From Bradyrhizobium yuanmingense (GTDB lineage: Bacteria; Pseudomonadota; Alphaproteobacteria; Rhizobiales; Xanthobacteraceae), in contig NZ_FMAE01000004.1 of NCBI RefSeq assembly GCF_900094575.1, forward strand, positions 558,001-622,000: a stretch of 64,000 nucleotides of DNA, given 5' to 3'. The translations under genes and the position numbers were made by a program. Below, one piece after another: positions 41,930 through 50,940 of this stretch (its first letter is position 1; each line of letters starts with the position of its first letter). The notes under the pieces were generated by a model. That model ran no database searches, was not told the origin of the DNA, and saw only the letters and a list, made by a program, of their open reading frames with translations.

Positions 41930-43326
41930 CGCACTTTCCTTTTCTCCGCGCCCGGAGCCGAGTTCGATCCGGCGCTCGGGGCGTTGCGCCGACCGCTACC
42001 ACGCGTGCGCCCGATGGACTTGATCAGCCAGTGCGCCGTGCGCAAGAGGCGGGCGTCGTTGCCGCGGCGGCCGACGAGCTGGACCCCCAGCGGAAGGCCC
42101 GTTTCGGAACGCATCAAGGGCAAGCTGATCGCGGGCACGCCGAGATAGGTCCAGAGCGAGCAGAAAGCCGGGTTGCCGGTCGTTTCGATTCCGGGCGCCG
42201 CGCCCGGCGCGGCGGGCGTCAGGATGGCGTCGTATTCATCGAAAACGTGGTCCAGGGCCTGGTTGAGCGGCGCAATCCCAGCCAGAGCGTTGCAATAAGC
42301 CGCCGCAAGATGCGCGCGGCCGCGCTCGATCGCCTGGCGTAGCCGCGTGCTCAGCCTGTCGCCGCCGCGCTGGTCATCGCGCCGCAGATTGTGCGCCATA
42401 TCAACTTCCATGATGATGCGGTGCATATCGACGGCCCCGTCGAAGCTCGGCCCAAGCTCGACCTCGCTGCACGCTTCGCCCAAAGCGGGGACGAGCTCGG
42501 CAAAGGCTTCACGCGTCTCCGGCTCGGCCTGATCCCAGACCGGAGAGCGCACGAAGGCAAATCGCGGCGGCAACGGCGGCTCGCTCGCCGCGACCGCAGA
42601 GAATGGCGGGCGCGCAACAGGCCGGGTGTCCGGATCCTCCGGGTCGAAGTCGACCATGACCTCCGCCAGCAGGGCCGCGTCCTCGACGCTGCGCCCGAAC
42701 ACGCCGACATGATCGAGCGTGCGCGACAATTGGAGCGCGCCGCTGCGTGGAATGAGGCCGTGCGTGGGCTTGAAGCCGACCACGCCGCAGAAGGCGGCAG
42801 GGCGGATCACCGAGCCGTTGGTCTGCGAGCCGATGGCACCCGGCACCATCAGCGCCGCGACGGCCGCGGCGGAGCCCGAGGACGATCCGCCGGGGGTGTG
42901 ATTTGGGTTGTGCGGATTTCGGGTCTTGCCCGGATTGTAGTACGCGTACTCGGTGGTCACCGTCTTGCCGAGGATCACCGCTCCAGCCGCCCGCAGACGC
43001 GCCACGGCCGCCGCATCGCGCCGCGGCGTGCGTCCGGCCCACAGCTCCGATCCGAATTCGGTCGGCATGTCGCCGGTGTCGAAGATATCCTTGATGCCCA
43101 CGGGCACGCCATGCAGCGGGCCTGTGGCCTTGCCGTGCTTGCGATGATCGTCAGCCGCCTCGGCTTGCCGCATCGCGTGGTCGCGATCGAGAAACGCCCA
43201 CGCCTGGATATCGCGATCGACCTCATCGATGCGCCTGAGGCAGTCGCCGACGAGCTCCACCGAGCTGAGCCGGCCGTCGCGGATGCCTGCCGCGGCGTCC
43301 GCGAGGCCGAGCACGTTGAGGCTCAT
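41926..43326 (-). CDS. Amidase (amidase-signature family)
   Basis: A 466-residue Ser-Ser-Lys amidohydrolase; start ATG 43326 with GAGAGG six bases upstream (the frame is open to 43371). The catalytic Lys is in GVPVGIKDIFDT, the Gly/Ser signature is TPGGSSSGSAAAVAA, and the nucleophile Ser is in SQTNGSVIRPAAFCGVVGFKPT. It hydrolyses amides to acid plus ammonia. It is encoded just after the TRAP permeases and before a 56-residue membrane protein (ATGA overlap), so its substrate is probably what the transporter brings in. Confidence 0.9.
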   Translation of the reverse strand: MSLNVLGLADAAAGIRDGRLSSVELVGDCLRRIDEVDRDIQAWAFLDRDHAMRQAEAADDHRKHGKATGPLHGVPVGIKDIFDTGDMPTEFGSELWAGRTPRRDAAAVARLRAAGAVILGKTVTTEYAYYNPGKTRNPHNPNHTPGGSSSGSAAAVAALMVPGAIGSQTNGSVIRPAAFCGVVGFKPTHGLIPRSGALQLSRTLDHVGVFGRSVEDAALLAEVMVDFDPEDPDTRPVARPPFSAVAASEPPLPPRFAFVRSPVWDQAEPETREAFAELVPALGEACSEVELGPSFDGAVDMHRIIMEVDMAHNLRRDDQRGGDRLSTRLRQAIERGRAHLAAAYCNALAGIAPLNQALDHVFDEYDAILTPAAPGAAPGIETTGNPAFCSLWTYLGVPAISLPLMRSETGLPLGVQLVGRRGNDARLLRTAHWLIKSIGRTRGSGRRNAPSAGSNSAPGAEKRKVR

Positions 43327-43357
43327 GCGCAGCCTCTCGTCGGTTTGCCGGGTCCGC

Positions 43358-44707
43358 TCATCGCGCCCCATAGAGATAGCTCGGCAGCCACAATGCGATC
43401 CCCGGGAAGATGTAGACCAGTGCCATGGTGAGGAAGACCAGGCCGACGAACGGAAGCGCGCCGGAGAAGATGTCGGTCAGCTTGACCTCGGGCGGCGCCA
43501 CGCCCTTCAGATAGAAGGCCGCCATCGCGACCGGCGGCGTGTTGAACGCGGTCTGCGTGTTCAGTGCCACCAGGATGCCGAAGAAGATCGGATCGATGCC
43601 GTATTGCGGAAGCAGCGGCAGGAAGATCGGCACAAAGATGATGATGATCTCGGTCCATTCCAGCGGCCAGCCGAGCAGAAAGATGATGATCTGGGTCAGC
43701 AGCAGGAACTGGATCGGCGAAAGGTTCATCGAAGTGAAGAACTGCTCGACCACCGATTGTCCGCCAAGGACGGCAAACACCGCCGAAAACGTCCAGGATC
43801 CAATGAAGAGGTAGCAGACCATCGCCGTGGCGCGCACGGTCAGGTACACGGATTCGCGTATCATCTCGTAGTTGAGCGAACGATAGGCAGCCGCCAGCAC
43901 GATGCTCATGAGGGCTCCCACCGCGGCCGCTTCCGAGGGCGTCGCCAGCCCAAACAGGATCGCGCCGAGCACCGAAACGATCAGCAACGCGAGCGGCAGG
44001 AACGACGTGGCAAGCGCCCAGATGACCTTCGAGGTCGGCACGTCGGTCTGCTCGCGCGGCAGCTTCGGCGCGAGCGCGGGATTGATGATCGCGCGCGTCA
44101 TCGCATAGAGGACATACAAGCCGGCCAGCATGAACCCCGGAAAGAACGCCGCCGCGTAAAGCTTGACCGCCGAGACGCCGGCAGTCGCCGCATAGACGAT
44201 CAGGAGAATGCTCGGCGGAATCAGGATGCCGAGGCAGCCACCGGCGCAGACGACGCCCGCCGACAGCTTGGCGTCGTAGCCCGCTCGCAGCATCGCCGGC
44301 AATGCCAGCAGCCCCATCAGCGTGACGACGGCACCGACGATGCCGGTGGCGGTCGCGAACATGGCGCAGGTGATCAGCGTGGCCACGGCAAGTGCGCCCG
44401 GCACGTTCTTCATCGACAGCTGCAGCGAGTAGAACAGGCGGTCGAGGATGTTTGCGCGCTCGATCAAATAACCCATGAACAGGAATAGCGGAACCGCCAC
44501 CAGCACGTCGCTGGATGTGACCTCGAACGTCTTCTGCACCAGAAGCGTGAAGATACGGTTCTGAAAGAAGTCCTGACCGGGGGTGTAGTAGGCATAGTAG
44601 CCGAACGAGACGCCCATCGCCATCAGCGTGAAGGCGATCGGGAAGCCGAGCATGATGATGAAGATGAAGAGGCCCAGCATCAGCATGCCGAGTTGAGGAT
44701 CGGTCAT
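43358..44707 (-). CDS. TRAP transporter large permease (DctM type)
   Basis: A 449-residue inner-membrane protein with about 12 spans. It starts PQLGMLMLGLFIFIIMLGFPIAFTLMAMG and contains the family segments LDRLFYSLQLSMKNVPGALAVATLI and GGCLGILIPPSILLIVYAA (the conserved Pro-Pro hinge). It carries the sodium-driven substrate path of TRAP systems. Its ATG overlaps the small-permease stop as ATGA (44704-44707). Confidence 0.93.
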   Translation of the reverse strand: MTDPQLGMLMLGLFIFIIMLGFPIAFTLMAMGVSFGYYAYYTPGQDFFQNRIFTLLVQKTFEVTSSDVLVAVPLFLFMGYLIERANILDRLFYSLQLSMKNVPGALAVATLITCAMFATATGIVGAVVTLMGLLALPAMLRAGYDAKLSAGVVCAGGCLGILIPPSILLIVYAATAGVSAVKLYAAAFFPGFMLAGLYVLYAMTRAIINPALAPKLPREQTDVPTSKVIWALATSFLPLALLIVSVLGAILFGLATPSEAAAVGALMSIVLAAAYRSLNYEMIRESVYLTVRATAMVCYLFIGSWTFSAVFAVLGGQSVVEQFFTSMNLSPIQFLLLTQIIIFLLGWPLEWTEIIIIFVPIFLPLLPQYGIDPIFFGILVALNTQTAFNTPPVAMAAFYLKGVAPPEVKLTDIFSGALPFVGLVFLTMALVYIFPGIALWLPSYLYGAR

Positions 44708-45306
44708 GCGCCTGGTCCCTTCTCACTCTGCGGCTCAGCCGCGTGCTGCTGATGTTCGCGGATGACGAGGCTCTCGGTCTCCTCCACGTCGTGCAGGCGC
44801 TGCGGCCATCGACCGGTGCGGATGCACAGCACGCAGCGGATGATCTCGGCGACCCCTTGCAGGAACAGAAGGAAGCCGGTGAGCGGGATCAGCGCCTTCA
44901 GTGGAAACACGGGAACGCCGGCCGGACTGAAGATGCTGACTTCGCGGAAGCGCACCGACATCTGGGCGTAGTTCCAGCCCGAATACATCAGCGCCGCGAT
45001 CGCCGGCAGGAAGAACAGGATATACAGGACGAGGTCCATCGTCGCCTGGGTGCGCGGCGACCAGAGGCGGTAGACCACGTCGGCGCGGACATGGCCGTTT
45101 CGCGAGAGCGTGTACGCGCCGGCCATCAGGAACATCGCGCCATAGGTGATGTAGCTGATGTCGAAAGCCCAGGTGGTCGGCGCACGCAGCACGTAGCGCA
45201 CGAACACCTCGTAGCTGACTCCCAGGGTGAGAACGAGGATCAGCCAGGCGAACGCCTTGCCCACCCACGTGCTGAGCTCATCGATGAAGAACAGGAATTT
45301 CGTCAT
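44704..45306 (-). CDS. TRAP transporter small permease (DctQ type)
   Basis: A 200-residue protein, started at ATG 45306 where FLFFIDELSTWVGKAFAWLILVLTLGVSYEVFVRYVL begins. It has four membrane spans and the family's conserved TWAFDISYITYGAMFLMAGAYTLSRNGHVRADV. The C-terminal 35 residues are polar and end in an acidic, Gln-rich cytoplasmic tail. It partners the large permease encoded next and lies 114 bp after the binding-protein gene. Confidence 0.92.
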   Translation of the reverse strand: MTKFLFFIDELSTWVGKAFAWLILVLTLGVSYEVFVRYVLRAPTTWAFDISYITYGAMFLMAGAYTLSRNGHVRADVVYRLWSPRTQATMDLVLYILFFLPAIAALMYSGWNYAQMSVRFREVSIFSPAGVPVFPLKALIPLTGFLLFLQGVAEIIRCVLCIRTGRWPQRLHDVEETESLVIREHQQHAAEPQSEKGPGA

Positions 45307-45420
45307 GCGAGCTGAACTCGCTGCGAGCAGTCCATCCGGATGTCCCCCTCCAACTCGTGGGCGGCGCTTCAATTGCGCCGCCCTCGCGATAAGACCTGAC
45401 GCGATCCCCCGCGACAGCCG

Positions 45421-46548
45421 TCAGACCTTGAGCACGCCCGGGAAGTGATGCTCGAAGGCGCCGCGGTAGTCCGTCGCGTTGTTCATGTTGTAGTAAACCA
45501 CGCGGCGCACCCATTCCTTCTGCGAATCCATCACCTTCTTCATGAACGGATCCGAGCCGAGCTGGGCGATCAGACCGTCCCACGCCTTGATCTGCGCGTC
45601 GAACACAGACTTCGGTGTGCGCTGGACGTTGACCTTGTCCTTGTTGATCAGCTCCTGCAGGTCCTTCGAATAATAATCCATGGCCTTCCATTCGTTGGCG
45701 GAGGACACGGCTTCGGCGGCGTATTGCAGGATCGCCTGCTGTTCCTTCGGCAGCGCGTTGAATTTCGTCCGGTTGAACATGATCTCGAAATATTCCGTCG
45801 CCTGATGATGGCTGCCCATCATGTAGTTCTTGGCGACATCCTGCGCGCCGAAGCGCCGGTCCGAGGTCGGATTGTTGAACTCGAACCCGTCGATCACGCC
45901 GCGCTCCATCGCGGGTACGATCTCGCCGCCGGGCAGCTGCGCGACCGATGCGCCCATCGCCTGGAAGAGATCGGCGGCCAGACCCACCGTGCGATATTTC
46001 AAGCCCTTGAGATCGGCGTCGCTGGTGATCGGCTTCTTGAACCAGCCGAGCGGCTGGGTCGGCATCGGCATGGCGAAGAAGCTCTTGATGTTGACGTTCA
46101 TGATCTTGGTCTGGAGCTCCTCGAACAGCTCCTTGCCGCCGCCGTTGTGGATCCAGCCAAGGCCTTCGTTGGCGTTGAAGCCGAACACCGGGCCGGTGCC
46201 GAACAGCGAGGCGGCCTTGTGCTTGCCGTACCAGTACACCGTCACCGTGTGTGCCGCGTCGATCTGGCCGCCATGAACGCCGTCGAAGACCTGGAACGGA
46301 TGCACGACCGAGCCGCCGACCAGATAGTCAATGCGCAGCCGGCCTCCGGCCATATCGTTGACGCGCTTCACATAATCTTCGGCCATCTCGTTGAAGACAT
46401 CGGCCTTGCCCCACGAGCCCTGCATCTTCAGGGTCGCTGTCTGCGCCCGGCTGACTTGCGGCATGGCGATGGTGGCAGCGCCGGCCGCGCCGGCGGTCAG
46501 CAGGAATTTGCGACGAGTTGTTCTGGTCTTTTCGGACTTTGCAGTCAT
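45421..46548 (-). CDS. TRAP transporter substrate-binding protein (DctP type), Tat-exported
   Basis: A 375-residue periplasmic binding protein. ATG 46548 (GGAGGACG upstream) opens a twin-arginine signal, TTRRKFLLTAGAAGAATIA. The DctP fold is clear: LKMQGSWGKADVFNEMAEDYVKRVNDMAGGRLRIDYL, GLKYRTVGLAADLFQAMGASVAQLPGGEI with the usual Arg that grips a carboxylate, and VIDGFEFNNPTSD. This form is typical of 2-oxo acid or aromatic acid TRAP proteins. It is the first gene of the operon. Confidence 0.93.
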   Translation of the reverse strand: MTAKSEKTRTTRRKFLLTAGAAGAATIAMPQVSRAQTATLKMQGSWGKADVFNEMAEDYVKRVNDMAGGRLRIDYLVGGSVVHPFQVFDGVHGGQIDAAHTVTVYWYGKHKAASLFGTGPVFGFNANEGLGWIHNGGGKELFEELQTKIMNVNIKSFFAMPMPTQPLGWFKKPITSDADLKGLKYRTVGLAADLFQAMGASVAQLPGGEIVPAMERGVIDGFEFNNPTSDRRFGAQDVAKNYMMGSHHQATEYFEIMFNRTKFNALPKEQQAILQYAAEAVSSANEWKAMDYYSKDLQELINKDKVNVQRTPKSVFDAQIKAWDGLIAQLGSDPFMKKVMDSQKEWVRRVVYYNMNNATDYRGAFEHHFPGVLKV

Positions 46549-46963
46549 GGACGTCCTCCCTGGCGGCCTGATTGTTCGAACGCGTTTCGACGCGCTTGTC
46601 GTTGTCAACCGCTGGAGGTATGCCGCATTCCAGCGACTTTGATCACAGTTTGGACGCATTGCCGGCATCCGACAAGCCCCGGTGTCGCATTATTGGTCTT
46701 AGACGTTCGACTCCAGGCAGTTCGATATTCACGCGCATGTCGCGGCGCAGCAAAAGTGTAGCCGGACTTCTGCCAGTGGTGCCCGCCCGATGCGATTCTG
46801 GAAAATTTCGCGGCTCCTCAGGGCTCGCGTGCCGTCATAGGATCGGATCATCCGGGCTTCATTTCCAAGCCCGTTCGTTGTGAACTCGACCTTGGCGGCG
46901 AAAGCAGATCTGGACATCCAGCCCGGCCGTTGCCGCGAACAAAAGCACAGAGGGGGGATCATC
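46549..46963. other. 415-bp divergent intergenic region
   Basis: The region separates the TRAP operon and the amidohydrolase gene and should hold both promoters. I found no coding frame with support, no strong palindrome and no clear sigma-70 or sigma-54 motif. The ribosome site of the amidohydrolase (GAGGGGGG, 46950-46957) lies at its right end. Confidence 0.6.
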
Positions 46964-48244
46964 ATGCCTGCGTTGTCACGCCGCGATTTCCTGGCACTCT
47001 CGACGGCGGCCGCCGCCGTCGGCCTCGCCGCGCCCGCGCGCGGGGCGATGGGGCCGAACGACAAGTACGATCTGGTGATCCGCGGCGGCGAGGTGCTCGA
47101 CCCCAGCCAGTCGCTGCGCGCCAGGCGCGATGTCGGCATCCGCTGGGGCACGATCGAGGCGGTCCAGGAGGCGATCCCGGCGGAGCGCGCGCTGAAGAGC
47201 ATCGACGCCTCAGGCAAGCTGGTGATGCCCGGCCTGATCGATCTGCATTGTCACGTCTATCCCTACGGCTCGGCCATCGGCATTCCCGCCGACGAGCTGG
47301 TCCAGTTCCAGGGCACGACGACCGTCGTCTCGGCGGGCGATGCCGGCGTCAACAATCTGGCGGCGTTGCGCCGCTTCATCGTGGCCCAGACGCGGGCGCG
47401 GATGTACGCCTTCGTCCACATCGCCAATAACGGCCTGTCGGCGTTCCCGGTCGCCGAGCTCCACAACATCGATACAGCGCAGACCGAAGCCTGCGCCATG
47501 GCACTGGCCGAGAATTCGGACTTCCTGCTCGGGGTCAAGGTGCGCATGTCGGAAAACGTCATCTTCAAGCATGGGCTCGAGCCGCTCAAGCGCGGCATCC
47601 AGGCGTGCGAGATGTGCGGCTGGCCGGCGAAGATGATGGTACATATCGGCGGCGTCGAATCCAAGGAGCTGATGTCGCAAATCCTCGACCTGATGCGCCC
47701 GGGCGACGTGCTGACGCATGCCTATTCGGGCGCCCCGAACATGTCGAGCGTGTTCACGAATATCGTTCAGGACGGCAAGCTGCTGCCTGCGGCTCTCGCG
47801 GCCAAGCAGCGCGGCGTCATGTTCGACGTCGGGCATGGCGGCGGCAGCTTCGATTTCACCGTGGCGGAAGTGGCGATCCCCGGCGGATGCGCTCCTGATA
47901 CCATCTCTTCGGACATCCACGTCTTCTCCGGCAATTCGCCGGGGATTCCCTTCCTGCCCAACGTCATGAGCAAGTTCATGACGCTCGGTTTCACGCTGGA
48001 GCAGGTGGTCGCAATGGCAACGACCGCGCCGGCGAAGATCATCAGCCGCGCGCCGAAGATCGGCACGCTGCAGGTAGGTGCGCCCGCCGACGTCGCGATC
48101 ATGGAGCTGGTGGAGGGACCGGTCAGCTTCGTCGACACGCGCAACAACAGGAGGGAAGGGAAAGCCCACCTCAAGCCGATCCAGACCGTCATCAACGGCG
48201 TGCCGTTCGGGCGGCCGTATCAGGCGCCGTTCTCAGTAAGATAG
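46964..48244 (+). CDS. Amidohydrolase family metalloenzyme, Tat-exported
   Basis: A 426-residue enzyme starting at ATG 46964. The N-terminus LSRRDFLALSTAAAAVGLAAPARG is a twin-arginine signal, which is unusual for this normally cytoplasmic dihydroorotase/deacetylase-like group. Metal-site motifs are GLIDLHCHVYPYG (HxH), LLGVKVRM (candidate carbamylated Lys), MMVHIGG, LTHAYSG and ISSDIHVF with the catalytic Asp. It is divergent from the TRAP-amidase operon. Periplasmic hydrolysis of an amide or cyclic imide, followed by TRAP uptake, is my inference. Confidence 0.87.
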   Translation: MPALSRRDFLALSTAAAAVGLAAPARGAMGPNDKYDLVIRGGEVLDPSQSLRARRDVGIRWGTIEAVQEAIPAERALKSIDASGKLVMPGLIDLHCHVYPYGSAIGIPADELVQFQGTTTVVSAGDAGVNNLAALRRFIVAQTRARMYAFVHIANNGLSAFPVAELHNIDTAQTEACAMALAENSDFLLGVKVRMSENVIFKHGLEPLKRGIQACEMCGWPAKMMVHIGGVESKELMSQILDLMRPGDVLTHAYSGAPNMSSVFTNIVQDGKLLPAALAAKQRGVMFDVGHGGGSFDFTVAEVAIPGGCAPDTISSDIHVFSGNSPGIPFLPNVMSKFMTLGFTLEQVVAMATTAPAKIISRAPKIGTLQVGAPADVAIMELVEGPVSFVDTRNNRREGKAHLKPIQTVINGVPFGRPYQAPFSVR

Positions 48245-48302
48245 AGAGGCGGCGCCGGTCTCAGGTCTCTTCGAGATTCGGCGAAAAGTTCTTACAGGCC
48301 GA

Positions 48303-48409
48303 GCGTTGATCTCCGGGCCTTCGACCCAGCCGATGGAAAAGCCGACATATCCGGCAAGCGAAGCATAGATGCCCGTGCCGGACGCAGTTAGCCCGACCCA
48401 TTTGCCCGT
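48303..48409 (-). pseudogene. Fragment of a second DUF3750 gene
   Basis: On the minus strand a 35-codon piece reads TGKWVGLTASGTGIYASL then AGYVGFSIGWVEGPEINAR. It is nearly the same as the C-terminal region of the intact DUF3750 protein at 37136-37915. There is no start, and the sequence diverges at both ends. It occupies the gap 48245-48526, which otherwise shows nothing. Confidence 0.8.
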
Positions 48410-48526
48410 AGGCCCCGAACCGAGCGGTCACGAGCGAATGGGCTGAATCCCGGCCTGTCCCGGGCTTCCCCTCACGCCCCGTATGGCCTATGACGCTGCA
48501 ACGCAAAAATCCCCCAAAAGTCACTC

Positions 48527-50149
48527 ATGATCCGCCTCGACAACGTCAGCAAGCAAGCCGGCCACCAGATCCTGTTCATCGAAGCCTCCGCGGCCCTCAA
48601 CAAGGGCGAGAAGATCGGCCTTGTCGGGCCGAACGGCGCCGGCAAGAGCACGCTGTTCCGGATGATCGCCGGCGAGGAACTGCCCGACGAGGGCCAGGTC
48701 TCGACCGATCGCGGCATCACCATCGGCTATTTCAACCAGGACGTCGGCGAGATGTCTGGCCGCAGCGCGGTGGCCGAGGTGATGAACGGCGCGGGGCCCG
48801 TCAGCGAGGTCGCGGCCGAATTGCGCGAGCTCGAGGCCGCCATGGCCGACCCCGACAAGGCCGACCAGATGGACGAGATCATCGCCCGCTATGGCGAGGT
48901 GCAGCACCGGTTCGAGGAGCTCGACGGCTATGCGCTCGACGGCCGCGCGCGCGAGGCGCTCTCCGGCCTCGGCTTCAGCCAGGAGATGATGGACGGGGAT
49001 GTCGGCAAGCTGTCCGGCGGCTGGAAGATGCGTGTGGCGCTGGCGCGCATTCTCCTGATGCGCCCCGACGTCATGCTGCTCGACGAGCCGAGCAACCATC
49101 TCGATTTGGAAAGCCTGATCTGGCTGGAAAAATTCCTGCACGATTACGAAGGCACGCTTCTGATGACCTCGCACGACCGCGAGTTCATCAACCGCGTGAT
49201 CTCCAAGGTGATCGAGATCGATTCCGGCTCGCTCACCACCTACACCGGCGATTACGAATTCTACGAGCAGCAGCGGGCGCAGAACGAGAAGCAGCAGCAG
49301 GCGCAGTTCGAGCGCCAGCAGGCCATGCTCGCCAAGGAGATCAAGTTCATCGAGCGCTTCAAGGCGCGCGCCTCGCATGCGGCCCAGGTGCAGAGCCGAG
49401 TCAAGAAGCTCGACAAGATCGAGCGAGTCGAGCCGCCGCGGCGCCGCCAGAGCGTGGCGTTCGACTTCCTGCCGGCGCCGCGCTCGGGCGAGGACGTCGT
49501 CGCACTCAAGAACGTGCACAAGGGCTATGGCTCAAAGCGCATCTATGACGGGCTGGACTTCATGATCCGCCGTAAGGAGCGCTGGTGCGTGATGGGCGTC
49601 AACGGCGCCGGCAAATCGACGCTGCTCAAGCTGGTGGCCGGTGCGAGCGAGCCGGACGAGGGTACGGTGGCGCTGGGCGGCAGCGTCAAGATGGGCTATT
49701 TCGCCCAGCACGCGATGGATCTGCTCGACGGCGAGCGCACCGTGTTCCAGTCGCTGGAGGACGCGTTTCCGACCGCGGGGCAGGGCTCCTTGCGCGCGCT
49801 CGCCGGCTGCTTCGGCTTCTCCGGCGACGACGTCGAGAAGCGCTGCCGCGTGCTCTCGGGCGGCGAGAAGGCGCGCCTCGTCATGGCCAAGATGCTGTTC
49901 GACCCGCCGAACTTCCTGGTGCTGGACGAGCCCACCAACCATCTCGACCTCGCCACCAAGGAAATGCTGATCAACGCGCTGTCGGATTTCGAGGGCACCA
50001 TGCTGTTCGTCTCGCACGACCGGCATTTCTTGGCGACGCTGTCGAACCGCGTGCTGGAGCTGACGCCGGAGGGCATCCACCAATATGGCGGCGGCTACAC
50101 CGAATATGTCGCGCGCACCGGCCAGGAGGCGCCGGGTTTGCGGAGCTAG
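48527..50149 (+). CDS. ABC-F family ATPase (translation/antibiotic-resistance type)
   Basis: A 540-residue soluble protein with two ABC ATPase domains and no membrane part. Domain 1 has GPNGAGKST, LSGGWKMRVALARILL and DEPSNHLDLES; domain 2 has GVNGAGKST, LSGGEKARLVMAK and DEPTNHLDLAT. The linker between them (about 235-320) is a Gln/Lys/Arg-rich helical hairpin (FYEQQRAQNEKQQQAQFERQ, FKARASHAAQVQSRVKKLDK), the P-site tRNA interaction motif of the class. ABC-F proteins act on stalled ribosomes. It is most like the YheS/Uup side. Monocistronic. Confidence 0.93.
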   Translation: MIRLDNVSKQAGHQILFIEASAALNKGEKIGLVGPNGAGKSTLFRMIAGEELPDEGQVSTDRGITIGYFNQDVGEMSGRSAVAEVMNGAGPVSEVAAELRELEAAMADPDKADQMDEIIARYGEVQHRFEELDGYALDGRAREALSGLGFSQEMMDGDVGKLSGGWKMRVALARILLMRPDVMLLDEPSNHLDLESLIWLEKFLHDYEGTLLMTSHDREFINRVISKVIEIDSGSLTTYTGDYEFYEQQRAQNEKQQQAQFERQQAMLAKEIKFIERFKARASHAAQVQSRVKKLDKIERVEPPRRRQSVAFDFLPAPRSGEDVVALKNVHKGYGSKRIYDGLDFMIRRKERWCVMGVNGAGKSTLLKLVAGASEPDEGTVALGGSVKMGYFAQHAMDLLDGERTVFQSLEDAFPTAGQGSLRALAGCFGFSGDDVEKRCRVLSGGEKARLVMAKMLFDPPNFLVLDEPTNHLDLATKEMLINALSDFEGTMLFVSHDRHFLATLSNRVLELTPEGIHQYGGGYTEYVARTGQEAPGLRS

Positions 50150-50158
50150 TGGTGGGCG

Positions 50159-50318
50159 GTAGCCCGGATGGAGCGAAGCGCAATCCGGGATCCGTGTGCG
50201 ACGTCGGCGCTCGTGTCGTGCCGCGGGACCATCCCTGGATTGCGCTGCGCTCCATCCAGGCTACGGGCGGCCGTGATGGACCGGTAGCCCGGATGGAGCG
50301 TAAGCGTAATCCGGGATC
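50159..50318. repeat. Cluster of three REP-like palindromic units
   Basis: Units at 50159-50190 (GTAGCCCGGATGGAGCG orientation), 50231-50265 (inverted, CGCTCCATCCAGGCTAC) and 50283-50318 (direct) share the words CCCGGATGGAGCG and AATCCGGGA. They lie between the ABC-F gene and the transposase remnant. The same family recurs at 50780-50911 and 59829-59914. Confidence 0.85.
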
Positions 50319-50768
50319 AGTCTCCGCGTTCACCAAAGCTGCCGCTTATCTCGCCGGCTCCTCCCCAATCGGGAGGTAGAATACCAGCGCGAACGTAGTG
50401 ATGGAGCGAGCTGTAGGGCCACTCAATCGCCGCTGCAACGAGCCCGTGCTTGACCGGATTGTAGTGAATGTAATCGGCGCAGCGCTCGAAATCCGCATCG
50501 TTACGAATTGTGTGTTCCCAAAATCGCCGCTGCCAGAGCGCGTACTCGCCGCGATGATTGCGGCAGATCGGTGCGCCGGAAGCTGCCAGCCGGTGTGTGA
50601 AGGCACTCTTGATGCGCTTCCAACGACCCGCCGTTCGGCACGCGTTACGCGAAATGCGCTGCGGAGCTCGTCGACATGATCAACCAGCACGGATGACATT
50701 CGATCGTCCAGCGTGACGGTGAAGAAGAACATCACGCCGGGTACGAAATTTCGCCGATAGCGAACCAT
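50317..50768 (-). pseudogene. Broken REP-associated tyrosine transposase (RAYT, Y1 family)
   Basis: The N-terminus is intact: [39 protein letters not shown] (ATG 50768 to about 50630). After it the frame shifts, and in the second frame [53 protein letters not shown] and [12 protein letters not shown] follow to a stop at 50317. Compared with complete RAYTs, about 30 codons with the catalytic HUH motif (usually LPDHLH) are gone. The junction is a single out-of-frame deletion, so the enzyme is dead. REP units flank it on both sides. Confidence 0.85.
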
Positions 50769-50779
50769 GCGAGGGACTT

Positions 50780-50911
50780 TCCCGGATTGCGCTTCAGTCG
50801 GGCGAAGGATGGGCCGAAGCCGCGCAGGGCAATCCGGGGAGTGCTACAGGGACAGTCGTGCCGGTGCTTGGTCTGCCCCGGATTACGCTGCGCTTCATCC
50901 GGGCTACAACT
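50780..50911. repeat. REP-like units on the other side of the RAYT remnant
   Basis: CCCGGATTGCGC (50780-50791) pairs with GGGCAATCCGGGG (50827-50840). A further unit at 50875-50911 reads CCCCGGATTACGCTGCG, then CTTCATCCGGGCTAC. After it, TCCGGATCATGCTCT (50927-50941) copies the end of the palindrome at 22692-22740. Confidence 0.8.
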
Positions 50912-50940
50912 AGGGCGGCCCTCCGGGTCCGGATCATGCT

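Noticed and set aside
43323..44726. 467-codon frame on the minus strand parallel to the TRAP large permease
   Set aside because: It is Arg/His/Asp-rich without membrane helices, while the other frame encodes a complete DctM; a shadow frame.
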